Source: AE-B3B sp964543295
GTDB taxonomy: Bacteria > Aerophobota > Aerophobia > Aerophobales > AE-B3A
NCBI GenBank assembly: GCA_964543295.1
Contig: CAZIXA010000014.1
Location: 1 to 56,468 of the forward strand
Direction: 5' to 3'
DNA length: 56,468 nt
Both the position numbers and the translations under genes were made by a program. Below are positions 39,686-48,987 of this stretch, in pieces. How positions within the stretch are numbered: position 1 is the stretch's first letter; each line of letters starts with the position of its first letter. Below the pieces are notes generated by a model that had not been told where the DNA came from, searched no databases, and was given only the letters and a program-made list of their open reading frames with translations.

Positions 39686-41136
39686 ATTTTCTTTATCAAG
39701 TTTTTCCTATGGTCATAGATATTAACCACTAGCGGCATTTGTCCAGGTAAAGAGTGGGTAGCGCAAGCAAGACAAGGATCGTACGCCCTAAAAGCCATCT
39801 CCACCATATTTAGTAATCCTTCAGAAACATTTCCACCTTTTATCAAATGCTCTGCTGCTTTCTTTATGGACATACAAATAGCAGCATTATTATTTCCGGT
39901 TGCAACTATTAGATTTACCTTAGTCAGTATTCCTTCTTCGTCTGTCTCATAATGATGGAAAAGAGTCCCACGGGGAGCCTCAACTACGCCTACGCCGACC
40001 TCTGGTGTTGCGGTTGGAATTGTTCTTACCTCAGGAGAGGCTACCTCCTCATCCCCTGCTAGTTCAAGAGTCCTTTCTGCTGAATATAACAATTCAATCA
40101 ATCTTGCCCAATGGAATGCCAATGTGTTGTGCACGGGCTTACCACCCAGAGCAGCATACATCGCTTCATAAGCTTGCTCTGCTTCAGGAGTAGCCATACC
40201 TTCAGCTGCATTCAACCTTGCCAAAGGGGCAACCCGATAAATACTCGATTCCTCCCCTTCTATAAACCCTTTCCACCCAATTTTCTTAAGAAAAGGAAAT
40301 TTTAAATAACTCCACTCTTCCACATGTTCAGTTATATGCTCTAAATAATCTTTCGGTTTAAACTTAGTAAACTTTTTTCCATATGGATCCACCACACGTA
40401 TATCTCCATCGTAGAAATTTACTTTATTATTTTCATCCACCAGTCCCATATAATAAGTTTTCAGGTAGTAAATGTCGCCACTAACCAAATCTAAATATTC
40501 TTTATTCTTCAGTACCACATCATCAAATATCTTTAGACTAAATTTAGCAAATTCGACAAACCCTTTAGCTCGTTTAACTATATCAATTCTTTCTTCTTCA
40601 GTAATGGGCCTACTCATCCCGCCGGGTAATCCACAAACAGGATGATTCGCCTTACCACCAATCAACTCTAAAAGTTCCCGTGTCTGGCGATAATAGCTTA
40701 TCACAGTTCCGGCTATCTCCATACCCACCTTATTTATAACTCCCAAAATATTCCTCTCAGCAGGTGGTGCCTGAGGACCTACCACAAAATCTGGCCCCCC
40801 TAAGTAATAGAAGTGCAAAAGCTTATCATAGAACTGATAGATAGAATATGCTAACTCTCGTAATTTCTTCGCCGCAGAAGTCAACTCAACCTTAAACAAA
40901 TCATCCAGACACTTTGCCGAAGCTATATGGTGCGCCCAGGGGCATACTCCACAAAGACGTGGTGTAATTCTTGCCATTTCCTCTGCAGGTCGACCCTGAC
41001 AGAATCGCTCAAAACCTCGAAGTTCTGGAACCTGAAAAAATGCATTCTCTACATCTCCCCTATCATCCAAAAATATCTCTATCTTTCCATGTCCTTCAAG
41101 TCTGGTTATTGGGTTTATGGTAACTCTTCTTCCCAT
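39673..41136 (-). CDS. mvhA: MvhA-like [NiFe]-hydrogenase large subunit (group 3c)
   Basis: MvhA oxidises H2 at a NiFe centre and feeds electrons to HdrABC. The 487-residue protein has the N-terminal motif RLCGVCPWAHH and the C-terminal DPCLACATHSLPG, each with the two Ni-ligating Cys. Cleavage after His would release the last 26 residues, matching the adjacent protease. PEYxxGGPD-like LHFYYLGGPDFVVGPQAPP and other group 3c segments are visible. It lies between the HdrA-MvhD fusion and the protease gene. Confidence 0.95.
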   Translation of the reverse strand: MGRRVTINPITRLEGHGKIEIFLDDRGDVENAFFQVPELRGFERFCQGRPAEEMARITPRLCGVCPWAHHIASAKCLDDLFKVELTSAAKKLRELAYSIYQFYDKLLHFYYLGGPDFVVGPQAPPAERNILGVINKVGMEIAGTVISYYRQTRELLELIGGKANHPVCGLPGGMSRPITEEERIDIVKRAKGFVEFAKFSLKIFDDVVLKNKEYLDLVSGDIYYLKTYYMGLVDENNKVNFYDGDIRVVDPYGKKFTKFKPKDYLEHITEHVEEWSYLKFPFLKKIGWKGFIEGEESSIYRVAPLARLNAAEGMATPEAEQAYEAMYAALGGKPVHNTLAFHWARLIELLYSAERTLELAGDEEVASPEVRTIPTATPEVGVGVVEAPRGTLFHHYETDEEGILTKVNLIVATGNNNAAICMSIKKAAEHLIKGGNVSEGLLNMVEMAFRAYDPCLACATHSLPGQMPLVVNIYDHRKNLIKKICRP

Positions 41137-41155
41137 CCCATTATCTCCTTGCTAA

Positions 41156-43303
41156 CTATAATTTTTCCATTTCTTCAAATATTCGAGCAAGCTTTTTTGA
41201 TTCACGTTTTCCAATCCACTCTATTCTCAGTCTTTTAGGGTTAATCCCAAACTGAGCGAGCATCTGCTCTAATCCCATCTCCCTTCTCCTTGCCTTAAGA
41301 TTACCGGAGATATAGTGGCAAGCATCAGGATAGCACCCTGAAATCAATACCCCCTTTGCTCCTTGAGAAAATGCCTCCATGATGAGGTCACCACTTACCC
41401 TGCCCGTACAGGGAACTTTTATTATTCGAACCGAATCAGGATAGTTGACCCCTTCATATCCTAGTAGGTCTGCTGCCGGATAGGCTGACCATTTGCAAAG
41501 GAAAGAAATAATTGTATCTTTGCTGGCAAGGGCCTTTACTTGAGCAAGCAATTGACGCGAAGTCTCCCCCTCAAGTTGATTGGCTCCGGCCGCACATGCG
41601 GCTGTACATATCCCGCAACCCATACAGACGGATGGGTCTACCTTCAACTCCTCCCCTTCCACTATTATTGCCCCATAGGGACATGTTGATACGCAAATCC
41701 TACACTCTAACTCAGCACAAATCTCAGAGTTAATCAATGGAAAGGCCAAAGAGGTATCCAATCTATCTTTTGATAATAAATTGACCACATCGGAGGCAAC
41801 GTCCTTGGCTTCGCTAACTGCTTCAAGGACCCCCTTAGGGAAAGCTGCTCCTCCACATATAAAGATACCGCGAGGATTTGAATCAGAGGATTTACTGGCC
41901 GAGATGTACGGACCTGGAAAAGAAGATGAATTTGGTGATATGCTAAGCTTTTTGAAAGTTTCTTCATCTGGCTTAAATCCATGTGATAAAACAACATAAT
42001 CTGTCTCGATTTCTAATAACTGCCCTAACTGCTGATCTTCTACCCTAACAATAAGGTTCCCATTTTTACTGATAACCTCTGATGGTTTACCTTGAATGAA
42101 ATTAACTCCGTATACTCTACGTAAAGTGCTGTAAAGATCCTCAAACTTTCCATAACTTCGCATATCAATATAGCAAAGATAAACCTCTGCCTCCGGATTT
42201 CTATCTTTGATAAGTTTTGCTTCTTTTAATCCTAAAAAGCAGCAAATTCCAGAACAATAAGGTAAATGATTCTCATCTCGGGATCCGACACAGTTGATTA
42301 TTACCACCCTTTGGGGGCTGATTTGCTCAGATGTAACTTTACGCTCGAACTCAAGGGTAGTTAAAACATTTTCACATCTTCCATGTTCATAAGGAATCAG
42401 TTTGTCTACCTCATAAGAGATAAGTCCTGTAGCAACTACTATTGCATCTACATTAAGTTCTCTCTCCTCCTCATCAAAATCAAGCTCAAGTCCTTCTACA
42501 ACCTGCTTACATTTACCACATTTATTGCAATTATCAACATCTATTGCATACAGGTCAGGATGGGTAGGACGATAATAAATTGCTTTGCGTTTAACCCCAT
42601 CATCTACTACCTCAACCGGACATACTTCCTCGCATTTCTTGCCCAACACGAGGCCCTCCTCAATATAGCAATTAGTTTGCTTGATCTTTACCTTATAATT
42701 TCCCAATTCACCCTTTGCTTCTAAAAGACGTGCATTTGTCAATATCTCAACCTTACCTGTTTTCAACACACTATTAATAAGAGGATAAACTGTATGAGAA
42801 TTGGGTGTTCCTTCTGGATAAAGCCGGTCAAGTTTTGCTACCAACCCTCCTAAGAAAGGTTCTTTCTCAAGTAGATATACCTTTATACCGGCAGAGGCTA
42901 CCTCTCTGGCTACTTCAAGTCCTGCCACTCCGGCACCAACAACAAGAATAGCTTTGTTCTTTATCTTAAATACCTTGCGTTCAAAGCCGTTCTTCTTTCT
43001 GGCTTTCTCCAAAGACGCATTTATTAAGTCCTTTATCTTTTCTCTGGATGCTCCGACAAAACTTCCTTGCTCACGAATATTAGCAAAAGTAATATTCTCA
43101 TTAAAAAAGAACTTTTCGGCTACTCTTTCCGTACATCCAGCCACTACTACCTTTCCATCTGCTTGGGATACAAGCTTTATGCCTTCTTTACTGCACAAAT
43201 TCTGATGTTCTACTATCTCAACCTCTTGACCAAAGTCCAGATCATGGGGAAGTTCTATCTGCCCATGACACCCACAGAGAAAAAGTTTTAATTGCTTTTC
43301 CAA
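41156..43303 (-). CDS. HdrA-MvhD fusion protein
   Basis: This 715-residue protein joins an HdrA-like flavoprotein (FAD site VVGAGVAGLEVAREVASAG at about 119-137; NCVGSRDENHLPYCSGICCFLGL; ferredoxin motifs at CNKCGKCKQVVE, CRICVSTCPYGA and CMGCGICTAAC) to a C-terminal MvhD domain (about residues 590-700, FLCKWSAYPAADLLG ... PCTGRV ... GCYPDACHYISGN). MvhD normally has CNWC in the first motif; here the second Cys is Ser. It lies between mvhG and mvhA and probably takes the place of a separate mvhD in the hydrogenase module. Confidence 0.9.
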   Translation of the reverse strand: MEKQLKLFLCGCHGQIELPHDLDFGQEVEIVEHQNLCSKEGIKLVSQADGKVVVAGCTERVAEKFFFNENITFANIREQGSFVGASREKIKDLINASLEKARKKNGFERKVFKIKNKAILVVGAGVAGLEVAREVASAGIKVYLLEKEPFLGGLVAKLDRLYPEGTPNSHTVYPLINSVLKTGKVEILTNARLLEAKGELGNYKVKIKQTNCYIEEGLVLGKKCEEVCPVEVVDDGVKRKAIYYRPTHPDLYAIDVDNCNKCGKCKQVVEGLELDFDEEERELNVDAIVVATGLISYEVDKLIPYEHGRCENVLTTLEFERKVTSEQISPQRVVIINCVGSRDENHLPYCSGICCFLGLKEAKLIKDRNPEAEVYLCYIDMRSYGKFEDLYSTLRRVYGVNFIQGKPSEVISKNGNLIVRVEDQQLGQLLEIETDYVVLSHGFKPDEETFKKLSISPNSSSFPGPYISASKSSDSNPRGIFICGGAAFPKGVLEAVSEAKDVASDVVNLLSKDRLDTSLAFPLINSEICAELECRICVSTCPYGAIIVEGEELKVDPSVCMGCGICTAACAAGANQLEGETSRQLLAQVKALASKDTIISFLCKWSAYPAADLLGYEGVNYPDSVRIIKVPCTGRVSGDLIMEAFSQGAKGVLISGCYPDACHYISGNLKARRREMGLEQMLAQFGINPKRLRIEWIGKRESKKLARIFEEMEKL

Positions 43304-43307
43304 TTTT

Positions 43308-44291
43308 CTATACCCTCTTTCTTATAAACGATTTGGGAAGTGTAAATCTATAGAAGGTACCCACCGGATCTTTTATTTGATGGATAAGCTGGCGGGTATC
43401 TACTTCAGACATGAACTGCTCTTGTTCTAAACCTAAGATTGAAGTAATCATACTTACATACCCTGCTCCTTGATCAGCCACCTCCTGGGTCGGTCCCATA
43501 CATCCTCGACAAGGCATATTCGCCTTCAGACATTTAGCCCCACAGCCTGAACGGGTTACAGGACCAAGACAGATTATACCCTGGTCTAAAAGACATTTCG
43601 TTGGATCAGCCCTAATTTCATGCGGTCTATATATCCTATCAATGCTTCTTCGTTCTTTCTTCTCGCGATCCATCTCTTTCTTACACTCATCACACAGGGT
43701 TTTTTCTCCGCCAATAACCGAACCTTTAGGAGGAAGACTGCCTTCCGCAATAGCAGTAACCGCTGTCTTCACCAAGTCAGTGGTTGGAGGACAAGCAGGA
43801 AGATAGTAGTCAACCTCCACCTTATCATCTAAGGAGAAGACCTCATTATAAAATTTGGGCAAGGTCAATTCATAACCATCTATGGTTACCTTTTCTTTTG
43901 GTGTAACAAATGCTGGGTTTAAGGTTGAAGGGGTATTCTTATACGATTCTTCAAATATTTCTTCCTTAGATGTCAGATTAGCCAGTCCCGGAATCCCACC
44001 AAAACAGGCACAAGCTCCAAAAGCAATCAGTATCTTGCTCTTCTTCCGAAGTAGGCGAGCTAATTCTTCTTGCTCGGAATTTCTAATTGCACCATTAAAA
44101 AGAGAAACATCAATATAGCCATCTTCCATCCTCTCAACATCCTTATACTTAAAATCCATGGCACAAGGCCAAAAGACTATATCAGCTATCTCAACGACCT
44201 TCAGTACATCTTCGCATAAATCAACTATCGCCACATCGCATCCACCACAAGCGGCAGCCCAGTAAATAGCTAGTTTAAGTTTCTCCGCCAT
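43308..44291 (-). CDS. mvhG: MvhG-like [NiFe]-hydrogenase small subunit (group 3c)
   Basis: MvhG carries the iron-sulfur clusters that lead from MvhA to MvhD. The 327-residue protein has the proximal-cluster motif AIYWAAACGGCDVAIVDL, GACACFGGIPGLANL, and YYLPACPPTTDLV, then CLDQG-like CLLDQGIICLGPVTRSGCGAKC and PCRGCMGPT. The length is normal for group 3c. It lies between hdrB and the HdrA-MvhD fusion. Confidence 0.94.
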   Translation of the reverse strand: MAEKLKLAIYWAAACGGCDVAIVDLCEDVLKVVEIADIVFWPCAMDFKYKDVERMEDGYIDVSLFNGAIRNSEQEELARLLRKKSKILIAFGACACFGGIPGLANLTSKEEIFEESYKNTPSTLNPAFVTPKEKVTIDGYELTLPKFYNEVFSLDDKVEVDYYLPACPPTTDLVKTAVTAIAEGSLPPKGSVIGGEKTLCDECKKEMDREKKERRSIDRIYRPHEIRADPTKCLLDQGIICLGPVTRSGCGAKCLKANMPCRGCMGPTQEVADQGAGYVSMITSILGLEQEQFMSEVDTRQLIHQIKDPVGTFYRFTLPKSFIRKRV

Positions 44292-44299
44292 AGTTTTTT

Positions 44300-45245
44300 T
44301 CCTTTCCTCATATTTGAATAGCCTTTGTTAACCACTGGCCAATTTTTCAAGAAGAGGTTTCATTTTCACCCGGTTCATATTCAATCCCAAGGCCCTCGGT
44401 TCCATTCCTAAGGCTAGACCAAGAAGCTGGGGATAATAAAAGATCGGTAGGTTATACTCTGTACTAAACTTTGCCTCGATCTTACGCTGATTATCATCAT
44501 ACATTACGCTACAAAAAGGGCAAACCAGTACCATTGCCTCTGCTCCTGCTGCTTTTATATCATCAAGCTTCTCCCGGGCAATGGTGAGGGAGACCTCTTC
44601 ATTTACTGCAAGCACTGCACCACCGCAACAGCGTTTCCTCTCCATATAGTTAACCAGGCTAGCACCAGTTGCCTCGATGAGTTCGTCGAGTGATTTTGGG
44701 TCTTCGGGATTATCAAATCCATTGTAAATATCCGAGGGTTTTAGGTAATGGCATCCATAATGAACCGCCACCTTCAGAGCTGAGAGGTCTTTTTTTACCA
44801 TAGAGCGTATTTTTTCCACCCCTACATCCTCATAAAGCAATCGAGCAAAATGTTTTACTTTGATCTTACCCTGAAAAGTGTATTTCCCATTTAGCTTAGA
44901 TAGCTTTTTATTTATCCGTTTTCGTATCTCGTCATCTTCCTTGAGTTCTCTATTGACCTCTGTGAGCACAGAAGTACAGGCACTGCAGGGAGTGCAAATA
45001 TCTTCTCCATTCTTTTCTGCTAAAATTAGATTTCTGGCTGCCATAAGGAGAAAGCCTTCCTCGTGGACAGATTTTATGGGAAACCCGCAGCAAGAAGATT
45101 CTGGCATATCAATAAACTCTATTCCCATGGCCTGGGCCACTTTTCTTGTGGAAAGTTCATAGTTTCTGGCTCGAGTTGGAATAGTACAACCAAGAAAAAG
45201 ATTATATTTCATAGCTTCCTACTCCTTTTTCTTTAACCCCACAGC
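44300..45245. repeat. 946-bp direct repeat carrying hdrB, copy B (ancestral)
   Basis: This is the counterpart of 38259-39204 (offset 6041 bp). Here the upstream end of the block is the natural 3' end of an intact hdrC, so this place in the operon is the ancestral one. Confidence 0.9.
44328..45212 (-). CDS. hdrB: Heterodisulfide reductase subunit B
   Basis: This is the ancestral hdrB, directly after hdrC with a 6-base gap. The protein has the same two CCG cluster sites (Cys9, Cys41-Cys42, Cys76, Cys79; Cys154, Cys195-Cys196, Cys231, Cys234). HdrB with HdrC and HdrA makes the disulfide-reducing arm of the complex. The substrate in a bacterium without CoM and CoB is unknown; the lipoyl or persulfide carriers of this operon are candidates. 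Confidence 0.96.
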   Translation of the reverse strand: MKYNLFLGCTIPTRARNYELSTRKVAQAMGIEFIDMPESSCCGFPIKSVHEEGFLLMAARNLILAEKNGEDICTPCSACTSVLTEVNRELKEDDEIRKRINKKLSKLNGKYTFQGKIKVKHFARLLYEDVGVEKIRSMVKKDLSALKVAVHYGCHYLKPSDIYNGFDNPEDPKSLDELIEATGASLVNYMERKRCCGGAVLAVNEEVSLTIAREKLDDIKAAGAEAMVLVCPFCSVMYDDNQRKIEAKFSTEYNLPIFYYPQLLGLALGMEPRALGLNMNRVKMKPLLEKLASG

Positions 45246-45716
45246 CCTGAATATACGGCCTATCTCTTCACACTTTGTAGGTATTGCGGGCAGGTTGAGT
45301 TTTTCCCGTTTTTTATTGTCAAAATCGTCAATCTCATAGAGACGACCAAATTGATCTATCAAGTCAATCTGGGTAGTATAAGAAGGATGAGTATAGCCTT
45401 CCTTAACCGCTATGTTTTTTATGGCGTTCATTACTTCAGTCAGTCCAACATTCTGAGGACAGCGCTCCTGACAGGTGTAGCAGGTAGAACACAGCCAAAT
45501 GTAAGAACTCTTCAAAACCTCTTCCCGCATGCCAAGTTTGATCATTCTGACTATTTTTCGCGGATTATACTCAGGGTACACCTCATGGACCGGACAGCCT
45601 GCCGAACAAGTTCCACAGGCAAAACAGGCATTTATCTCGCGGGCAGAACCATGGGCAGCTACCTCAAACTTAAAATTTGGATCAAGTTCTGATACTCGAA
45701 TTGTTCTATCAGACAT
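45219..45716 (-). CDS. hdrC: Heterodisulfide reductase subunit C
   Basis: HdrC carries two [4Fe-4S] clusters between HdrA and HdrB. The 165-residue protein has CFACGTCSAGCPVHE and CSTCYTCQERCPQNVGLTEV. The last 33 bases of the gene are part of the repeated hdrB block and appear again, out of frame, at 39172-39204. It lies between floxA and hdrB. Confidence 0.95.
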   Translation of the reverse strand: MSDRTIRVSELDPNFKFEVAAHGSAREINACFACGTCSAGCPVHEVYPEYNPRKIVRMIKLGMREEVLKSSYIWLCSTCYTCQERCPQNVGLTEVMNAIKNIAVKEGYTHPSYTTQIDLIDQFGRLYEIDDFDNKKREKLNLPAIPTKCEEIGRIFRAVGLKKKE

Positions 45717-45730
45717 CTTTTGCCTCCTCT

Positions 45731-46576
45731 TTACTCTTCCTTAGGCATCTCTTGTAGCTGTTTATATGTAAAAACAGGACCATCTTTACAGACATATTTA
45801 TTTCCAATATTACAACGGCCGCATTTGCCAATGCCGCATTTCATCCGCCGCTCCAGAGAAGTTAAGATTCTCTCCGGACTAAAGCCTAAGTCTAGTAGCG
45901 GTAGCATGGTGTACTTTAACATAATGGGAGGACCGCAGACCAGAGTAACGGCGTTTTCAGAACTCGGCGCCACCTCCTTTAGCACGTTTGGCACCAATCC
46001 AACTTGACCTTTCCAGTTTTCATCTCCCTTGTCCACTGTGATGTGTATGGTGATGTCGTCTCTTTCCTCCCACTGCTTCAATTCTGATTTATAAATAAGT
46101 TCACCGGGACTACGAGCACCATAGAGTACAGTGATATCTTTAAATCGGGATCTGTTCTTCTCATGAAGTAGGTATCTGATAGTTGACCTCAGGGTGGTGA
46201 CAGCAAATCCACCACCTACAATTACAATATTACTCCCTTCAAAATCTTTTATCGGAAATCCATTCCCATAAGGGCCTCTCACTCCCACCTGATCCCCTTC
46301 GGAGAGGTTATGGAGAGCACTGGTAACTACACCCCTGGAATACCTTTTCACCGTAAACTGGATGAAATCCTCATCCATTGGTGAGGAAGCAATACCGATG
46401 GGTGATTCACCTGCTCCCTCGAGGGAAATCTCGGCAAATTGTCCGCAGATAAACTTAAAGGATTGGGCATCCTTCTTCCCATTGAAGACAAGGTCAAAGG
46501 TTTTTAAGTCCCCGCTTTCATTTTCAACGGTAATCTTTGTGACGGTCACTGGCATTGGCAGATATGGATTGATCAC
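45731..46576 (-). CDS. floxA: FloxA-like FAD/NAD(P)-binding oxidoreductase
   Basis: FloxA is the NAD(P)H-oxidising flavoprotein of the FloxABCD/HdrABC complexes known in sulfate reducers. The 281-residue protein has a FAD-binding barrel (CGQFAEISLEGAGESPIGIASSP), the NAD-binding NIVIVGGGFAVTTLRSTI, and the C-terminal [2Fe-2S] site CGIGKCGRCNIGNKYVCKDGP of the HydG/PyrK type. It lies between floxB and hdrC. Confidence 0.88.
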   Translation of the reverse strand: MINPYLPMPVTVTKITVENESGDLKTFDLVFNGKKDAQSFKFICGQFAEISLEGAGESPIGIASSPMDEDFIQFTVKRYSRGVVTSALHNLSEGDQVGVRGPYGNGFPIKDFEGSNIVIVGGGFAVTTLRSTIRYLLHEKNRSRFKDITVLYGARSPGELIYKSELKQWEERDDITIHITVDKGDENWKGQVGLVPNVLKEVAPSSENAVTLVCGPPIMLKYTMLPLLDLGFSPERILTSLERRMKCGIGKCGRCNIGNKYVCKDGPVFTYKQLQEMPKEE

Positions 46577-46577
46577 C

Positions 46578-47600
46578 TCAGTCTCCCTCGCAACCGGCTA
46601 ATAGGTTAATCACTTCTCTTATGTCCATATTGACCGGACAGTTCCGCAGACATCGACCACATCCTACACAGGCAAAATCTCTATAATTTTCCTTGAAATA
46701 GTTAAACTTATGCATTATTCGCTGACGCATCCTTTCCTTATTGGTTGGCCTGGGGTTATAACCTGAAGCCTCTAAAGTAAAATTGGGGAACATACAGGAG
46801 TCCCAATTCCTGATCCGTTGACCTTTAGAATCTACTGCCTCATCTACAATATCAAAGCAATGGCAGGTAGGACATAGATAAGTACAAACTCCGCAACCAA
46901 GACATTTTTGGTGTATTTCATCCCAGATAGGGTTATCAAACATCCCGGCCAATCTCTCTGATAAACCCTCTATTTTTATCTCTGGGCCGATCCTACTCTT
47001 GGCCTCTTTTTCAAGTTCTTTGGCTCGGATTATATCTGATTCTTCTGCCTCCTGTAAGAGACCATCCATCTCTCTAAGTAAGTCATCACCTTTTGGGGTC
47101 ACTGATTCAAGAATATATCTTCCCCCCAAATCCACCATTAAGATATCTGTTCCCTCTTTAGAAAAAGGTCCCCCATTAAAGGAGAGACAAAAACAGCTAA
47201 TCTGAGGATAATTACAGGCCAGACTGCAGACTATGGTATTCTCTCTTCTCCCGACATAATAAGGATCTTTATAGTCCGGCGCATCAAAAACCTTATCCAG
47301 CAAAGATAGAGCCTTGGCATCACAAGGCCTGAGGCCAAAAATCACCCTTTTTTTTCCTTCCACTTCTGGCTTAGCTCCCTTTCCTTCTTTTGCGTAAGAA
47401 AACAGTTTCTCTGATGGAGGAAAAAATAGTTCCTTGGGTGGCCTCTGGGAATTATAAAACTCCAGATTCGCCTCTTTCCCCCGTTTGAGCTCGGTGAACC
47501 TAACCATATGATCTTGCCAGGTAGGAGCAAAGACCTGGTATTTATGGATTAATTTATCTAAAAAGGCTATAATCTTTTCTTTTTTAATCGATTTTATCAC
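46578..47600 (-). CDS. floxB: FloxB-like iron-sulfur protein (AsrA-like)
   Basis: This 340-residue protein matches the AsrA/HydB-like iron-sulfur proteins of Flox sets: GLRPCDAKALSLLDKVF and CSLACNYPQISCFCLSFNG in the N-terminal two-thirds, then two [4Fe-4S] ferredoxin motifs at CLGCGVCTYLCPTCH and CVGCGRCLRNCPVNM. It carries electrons from FloxA towards HdrA. Its start overlaps the floxC stop by four bases. Confidence 0.87.
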   Translation of the reverse strand: MIKSIKKEKIIAFLDKLIHKYQVFAPTWQDHMVRFTELKRGKEANLEFYNSQRPPKELFFPPSEKLFSYAKEGKGAKPEVEGKKRVIFGLRPCDAKALSLLDKVFDAPDYKDPYYVGRRENTIVCSLACNYPQISCFCLSFNGGPFSKEGTDILMVDLGGRYILESVTPKGDDLLREMDGLLQEAEESDIIRAKELEKEAKSRIGPEIKIEGLSERLAGMFDNPIWDEIHQKCLGCGVCTYLCPTCHCFDIVDEAVDSKGQRIRNWDSCMFPNFTLEASGYNPRPTNKERMRQRIMHKFNYFKENYRDFACVGCGRCLRNCPVNMDIREVINLLAGCEGD

Positions 47601-48550
47601 TTGATAAACTCCTGAGGGTCATCTTCGTTATACGAGGCGAAGGGGGGAAGCTCTTCAAGATCCAAGCCTGCCTCAGTACCAAATAACTCCTTCACATCCT
47701 TTTCTATCTTTTTAGTAAGCATCCTTAAATCAATATTCATCGGACAGGCCCTAACACAAGCCCCACAGTCTACACATCTACCAGTAGTATGAAAGGCTCG
47801 CATTATATGGAAACACAAGGTATCGGATAGACTTATGCCTTTACCGAACCAGGCAGGGAAATTCTGATCCACAAAACATTCCTGGCAATAACACAATGGA
47901 CATGCGTTTCGACAGGCATAACAGCGGATACACTTCTCTATCTCTGCGTTGAAATATTGCCACCTTTCCTCAGCAGTCTTTTTGGCTATCTCTTCTATCT
48001 TGCCATATTCGTTTTCTGGCTTACCTTCTTCCACTTTTTCCCCAATTAAAATATCCCAGAGGGGAGGATTTTTATATCTGCAAGCTAGACAGGAATCATG
48101 CAAGAATTTACGGCTCTCTAAACTCCGTTCAGAATCTCTGGTCTTGATCCTAATCTTTCCGTCTTCTAAATCAACTTTTACAATCTCTTCTCCTCTCAAT
48201 TCTATCTGGATCTTTTTTCTATCAACTACCCCTGAACAGGGCATCCCAATTATAGTTACTCTCTCTTTCTCTATCTGTTTTTCCTTTATCAGACTGACTA
48301 TTGAACGAGCATCGCATCCTTTCACTACTACACCAACTTTTTCCGAGCGACCAATCAAATACTTGATCAGATTATTCTCGCAAAATTGATTCCAGACCAG
48401 ATCTTCAACCCCTACCTTATCTTTTATAAAACAGGGCGTGGTTCTCAAGGGGATAGTTCCCTGTTCATAACCAATAATCAGATCTACCTTTTTCTCTTCC
48501 AGTAATTTTCTTGCCTGTTTTCTTAGTTCTCTTTGAATATCCATGGTCAA
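47597..48550 (-). CDS. floxC: FloxC-like iron-sulfur protein (FrhB-like N-terminus)
   Basis: This 317-residue protein has an FrhB-like N-terminal part (GYEQGTIPLRTTPCFIK, VGVVVKGCDARSIVSLIKE, IIGMPCSGVVDRKK) and two ferredoxin-type sites at CIRCYACRNACPLCYCQECF and CVDCGACVRACPMNI. That is the FloxC architecture. It lies between floxD and floxB with overlaps of four bases at both sides. Confidence 0.86.
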   Translation of the reverse strand: MTMDIQRELRKQARKLLEEKKVDLIIGYEQGTIPLRTTPCFIKDKVGVEDLVWNQFCENNLIKYLIGRSEKVGVVVKGCDARSIVSLIKEKQIEKERVTIIGMPCSGVVDRKKIQIELRGEEIVKVDLEDGKIRIKTRDSERSLESRKFLHDSCLACRYKNPPLWDILIGEKVEEGKPENEYGKIEEIAKKTAEERWQYFNAEIEKCIRCYACRNACPLCYCQECFVDQNFPAWFGKGISLSDTLCFHIMRAFHTTGRCVDCGACVRACPMNIDLRMLTKKIEKDVKELFGTEAGLDLEELPPFASYNEDDPQEFIK

Positions 48551-48984
48551 ACTTGCTCTTTCTTTACCAGTCTGGTAGCCGGACCCAATCTTTTTACCGA
48601 CTCGGTTACCTCTCTAACCACAGAGGAGAACTTTTCTCCCTCTGCAGCTGAAACCCAGGAAAAATGTATCCTCCCCTCCTCGATACCGACATATTCAAGA
48701 AGCCTTTTTAGGATAGCAAACTTTCGGCGTGCATAGTAGTTGCCAGTGAGATAATGGCAATCCCCCGGATGACAGCCTGAAACCAAAACTCCATCCCAAC
48801 CTCGCTGCAGACTTTTTAATATATAGAATGGATTGATCCGACCAGAGCAAGGAACTCTAACTACGCGGATGTTAGGAGGATACTGAATTCGGCTAACCCC
48901 GGCTAAATCTGCCCCGGCATAGGAACACCAGTTACATAGAAAAGCAATGATTTTAGGTTCCCAATCTGGCAATCTTTTTTCCAT
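48547..48984 (-). CDS. floxD: MvhD/FloxD-like [2Fe-2S] electron-transfer protein
   Basis: This 145-residue protein has all five conserved cysteines of MvhD: FLCNWCSYAGADLAG, VPCSGRINP and SGCHPGDCHYLTGN. It hands electrons from an input module to HdrA. Its position between floxC and hdrA makes it FloxD. A second such protein with a longer tail (52017) and a fused one (41156) are also encoded. Confidence 0.92.
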   Translation of the reverse strand: MEKRLPDWEPKIIAFLCNWCSYAGADLAGVSRIQYPPNIRVVRVPCSGRINPFYILKSLQRGWDGVLVSGCHPGDCHYLTGNYYARRKFAILKRLLEYVGIEEGRIHFSWVSAAEGEKFSSVVREVTESVKRLGPATRLVKKEQV

Positions 48985-48987
48985 GGT

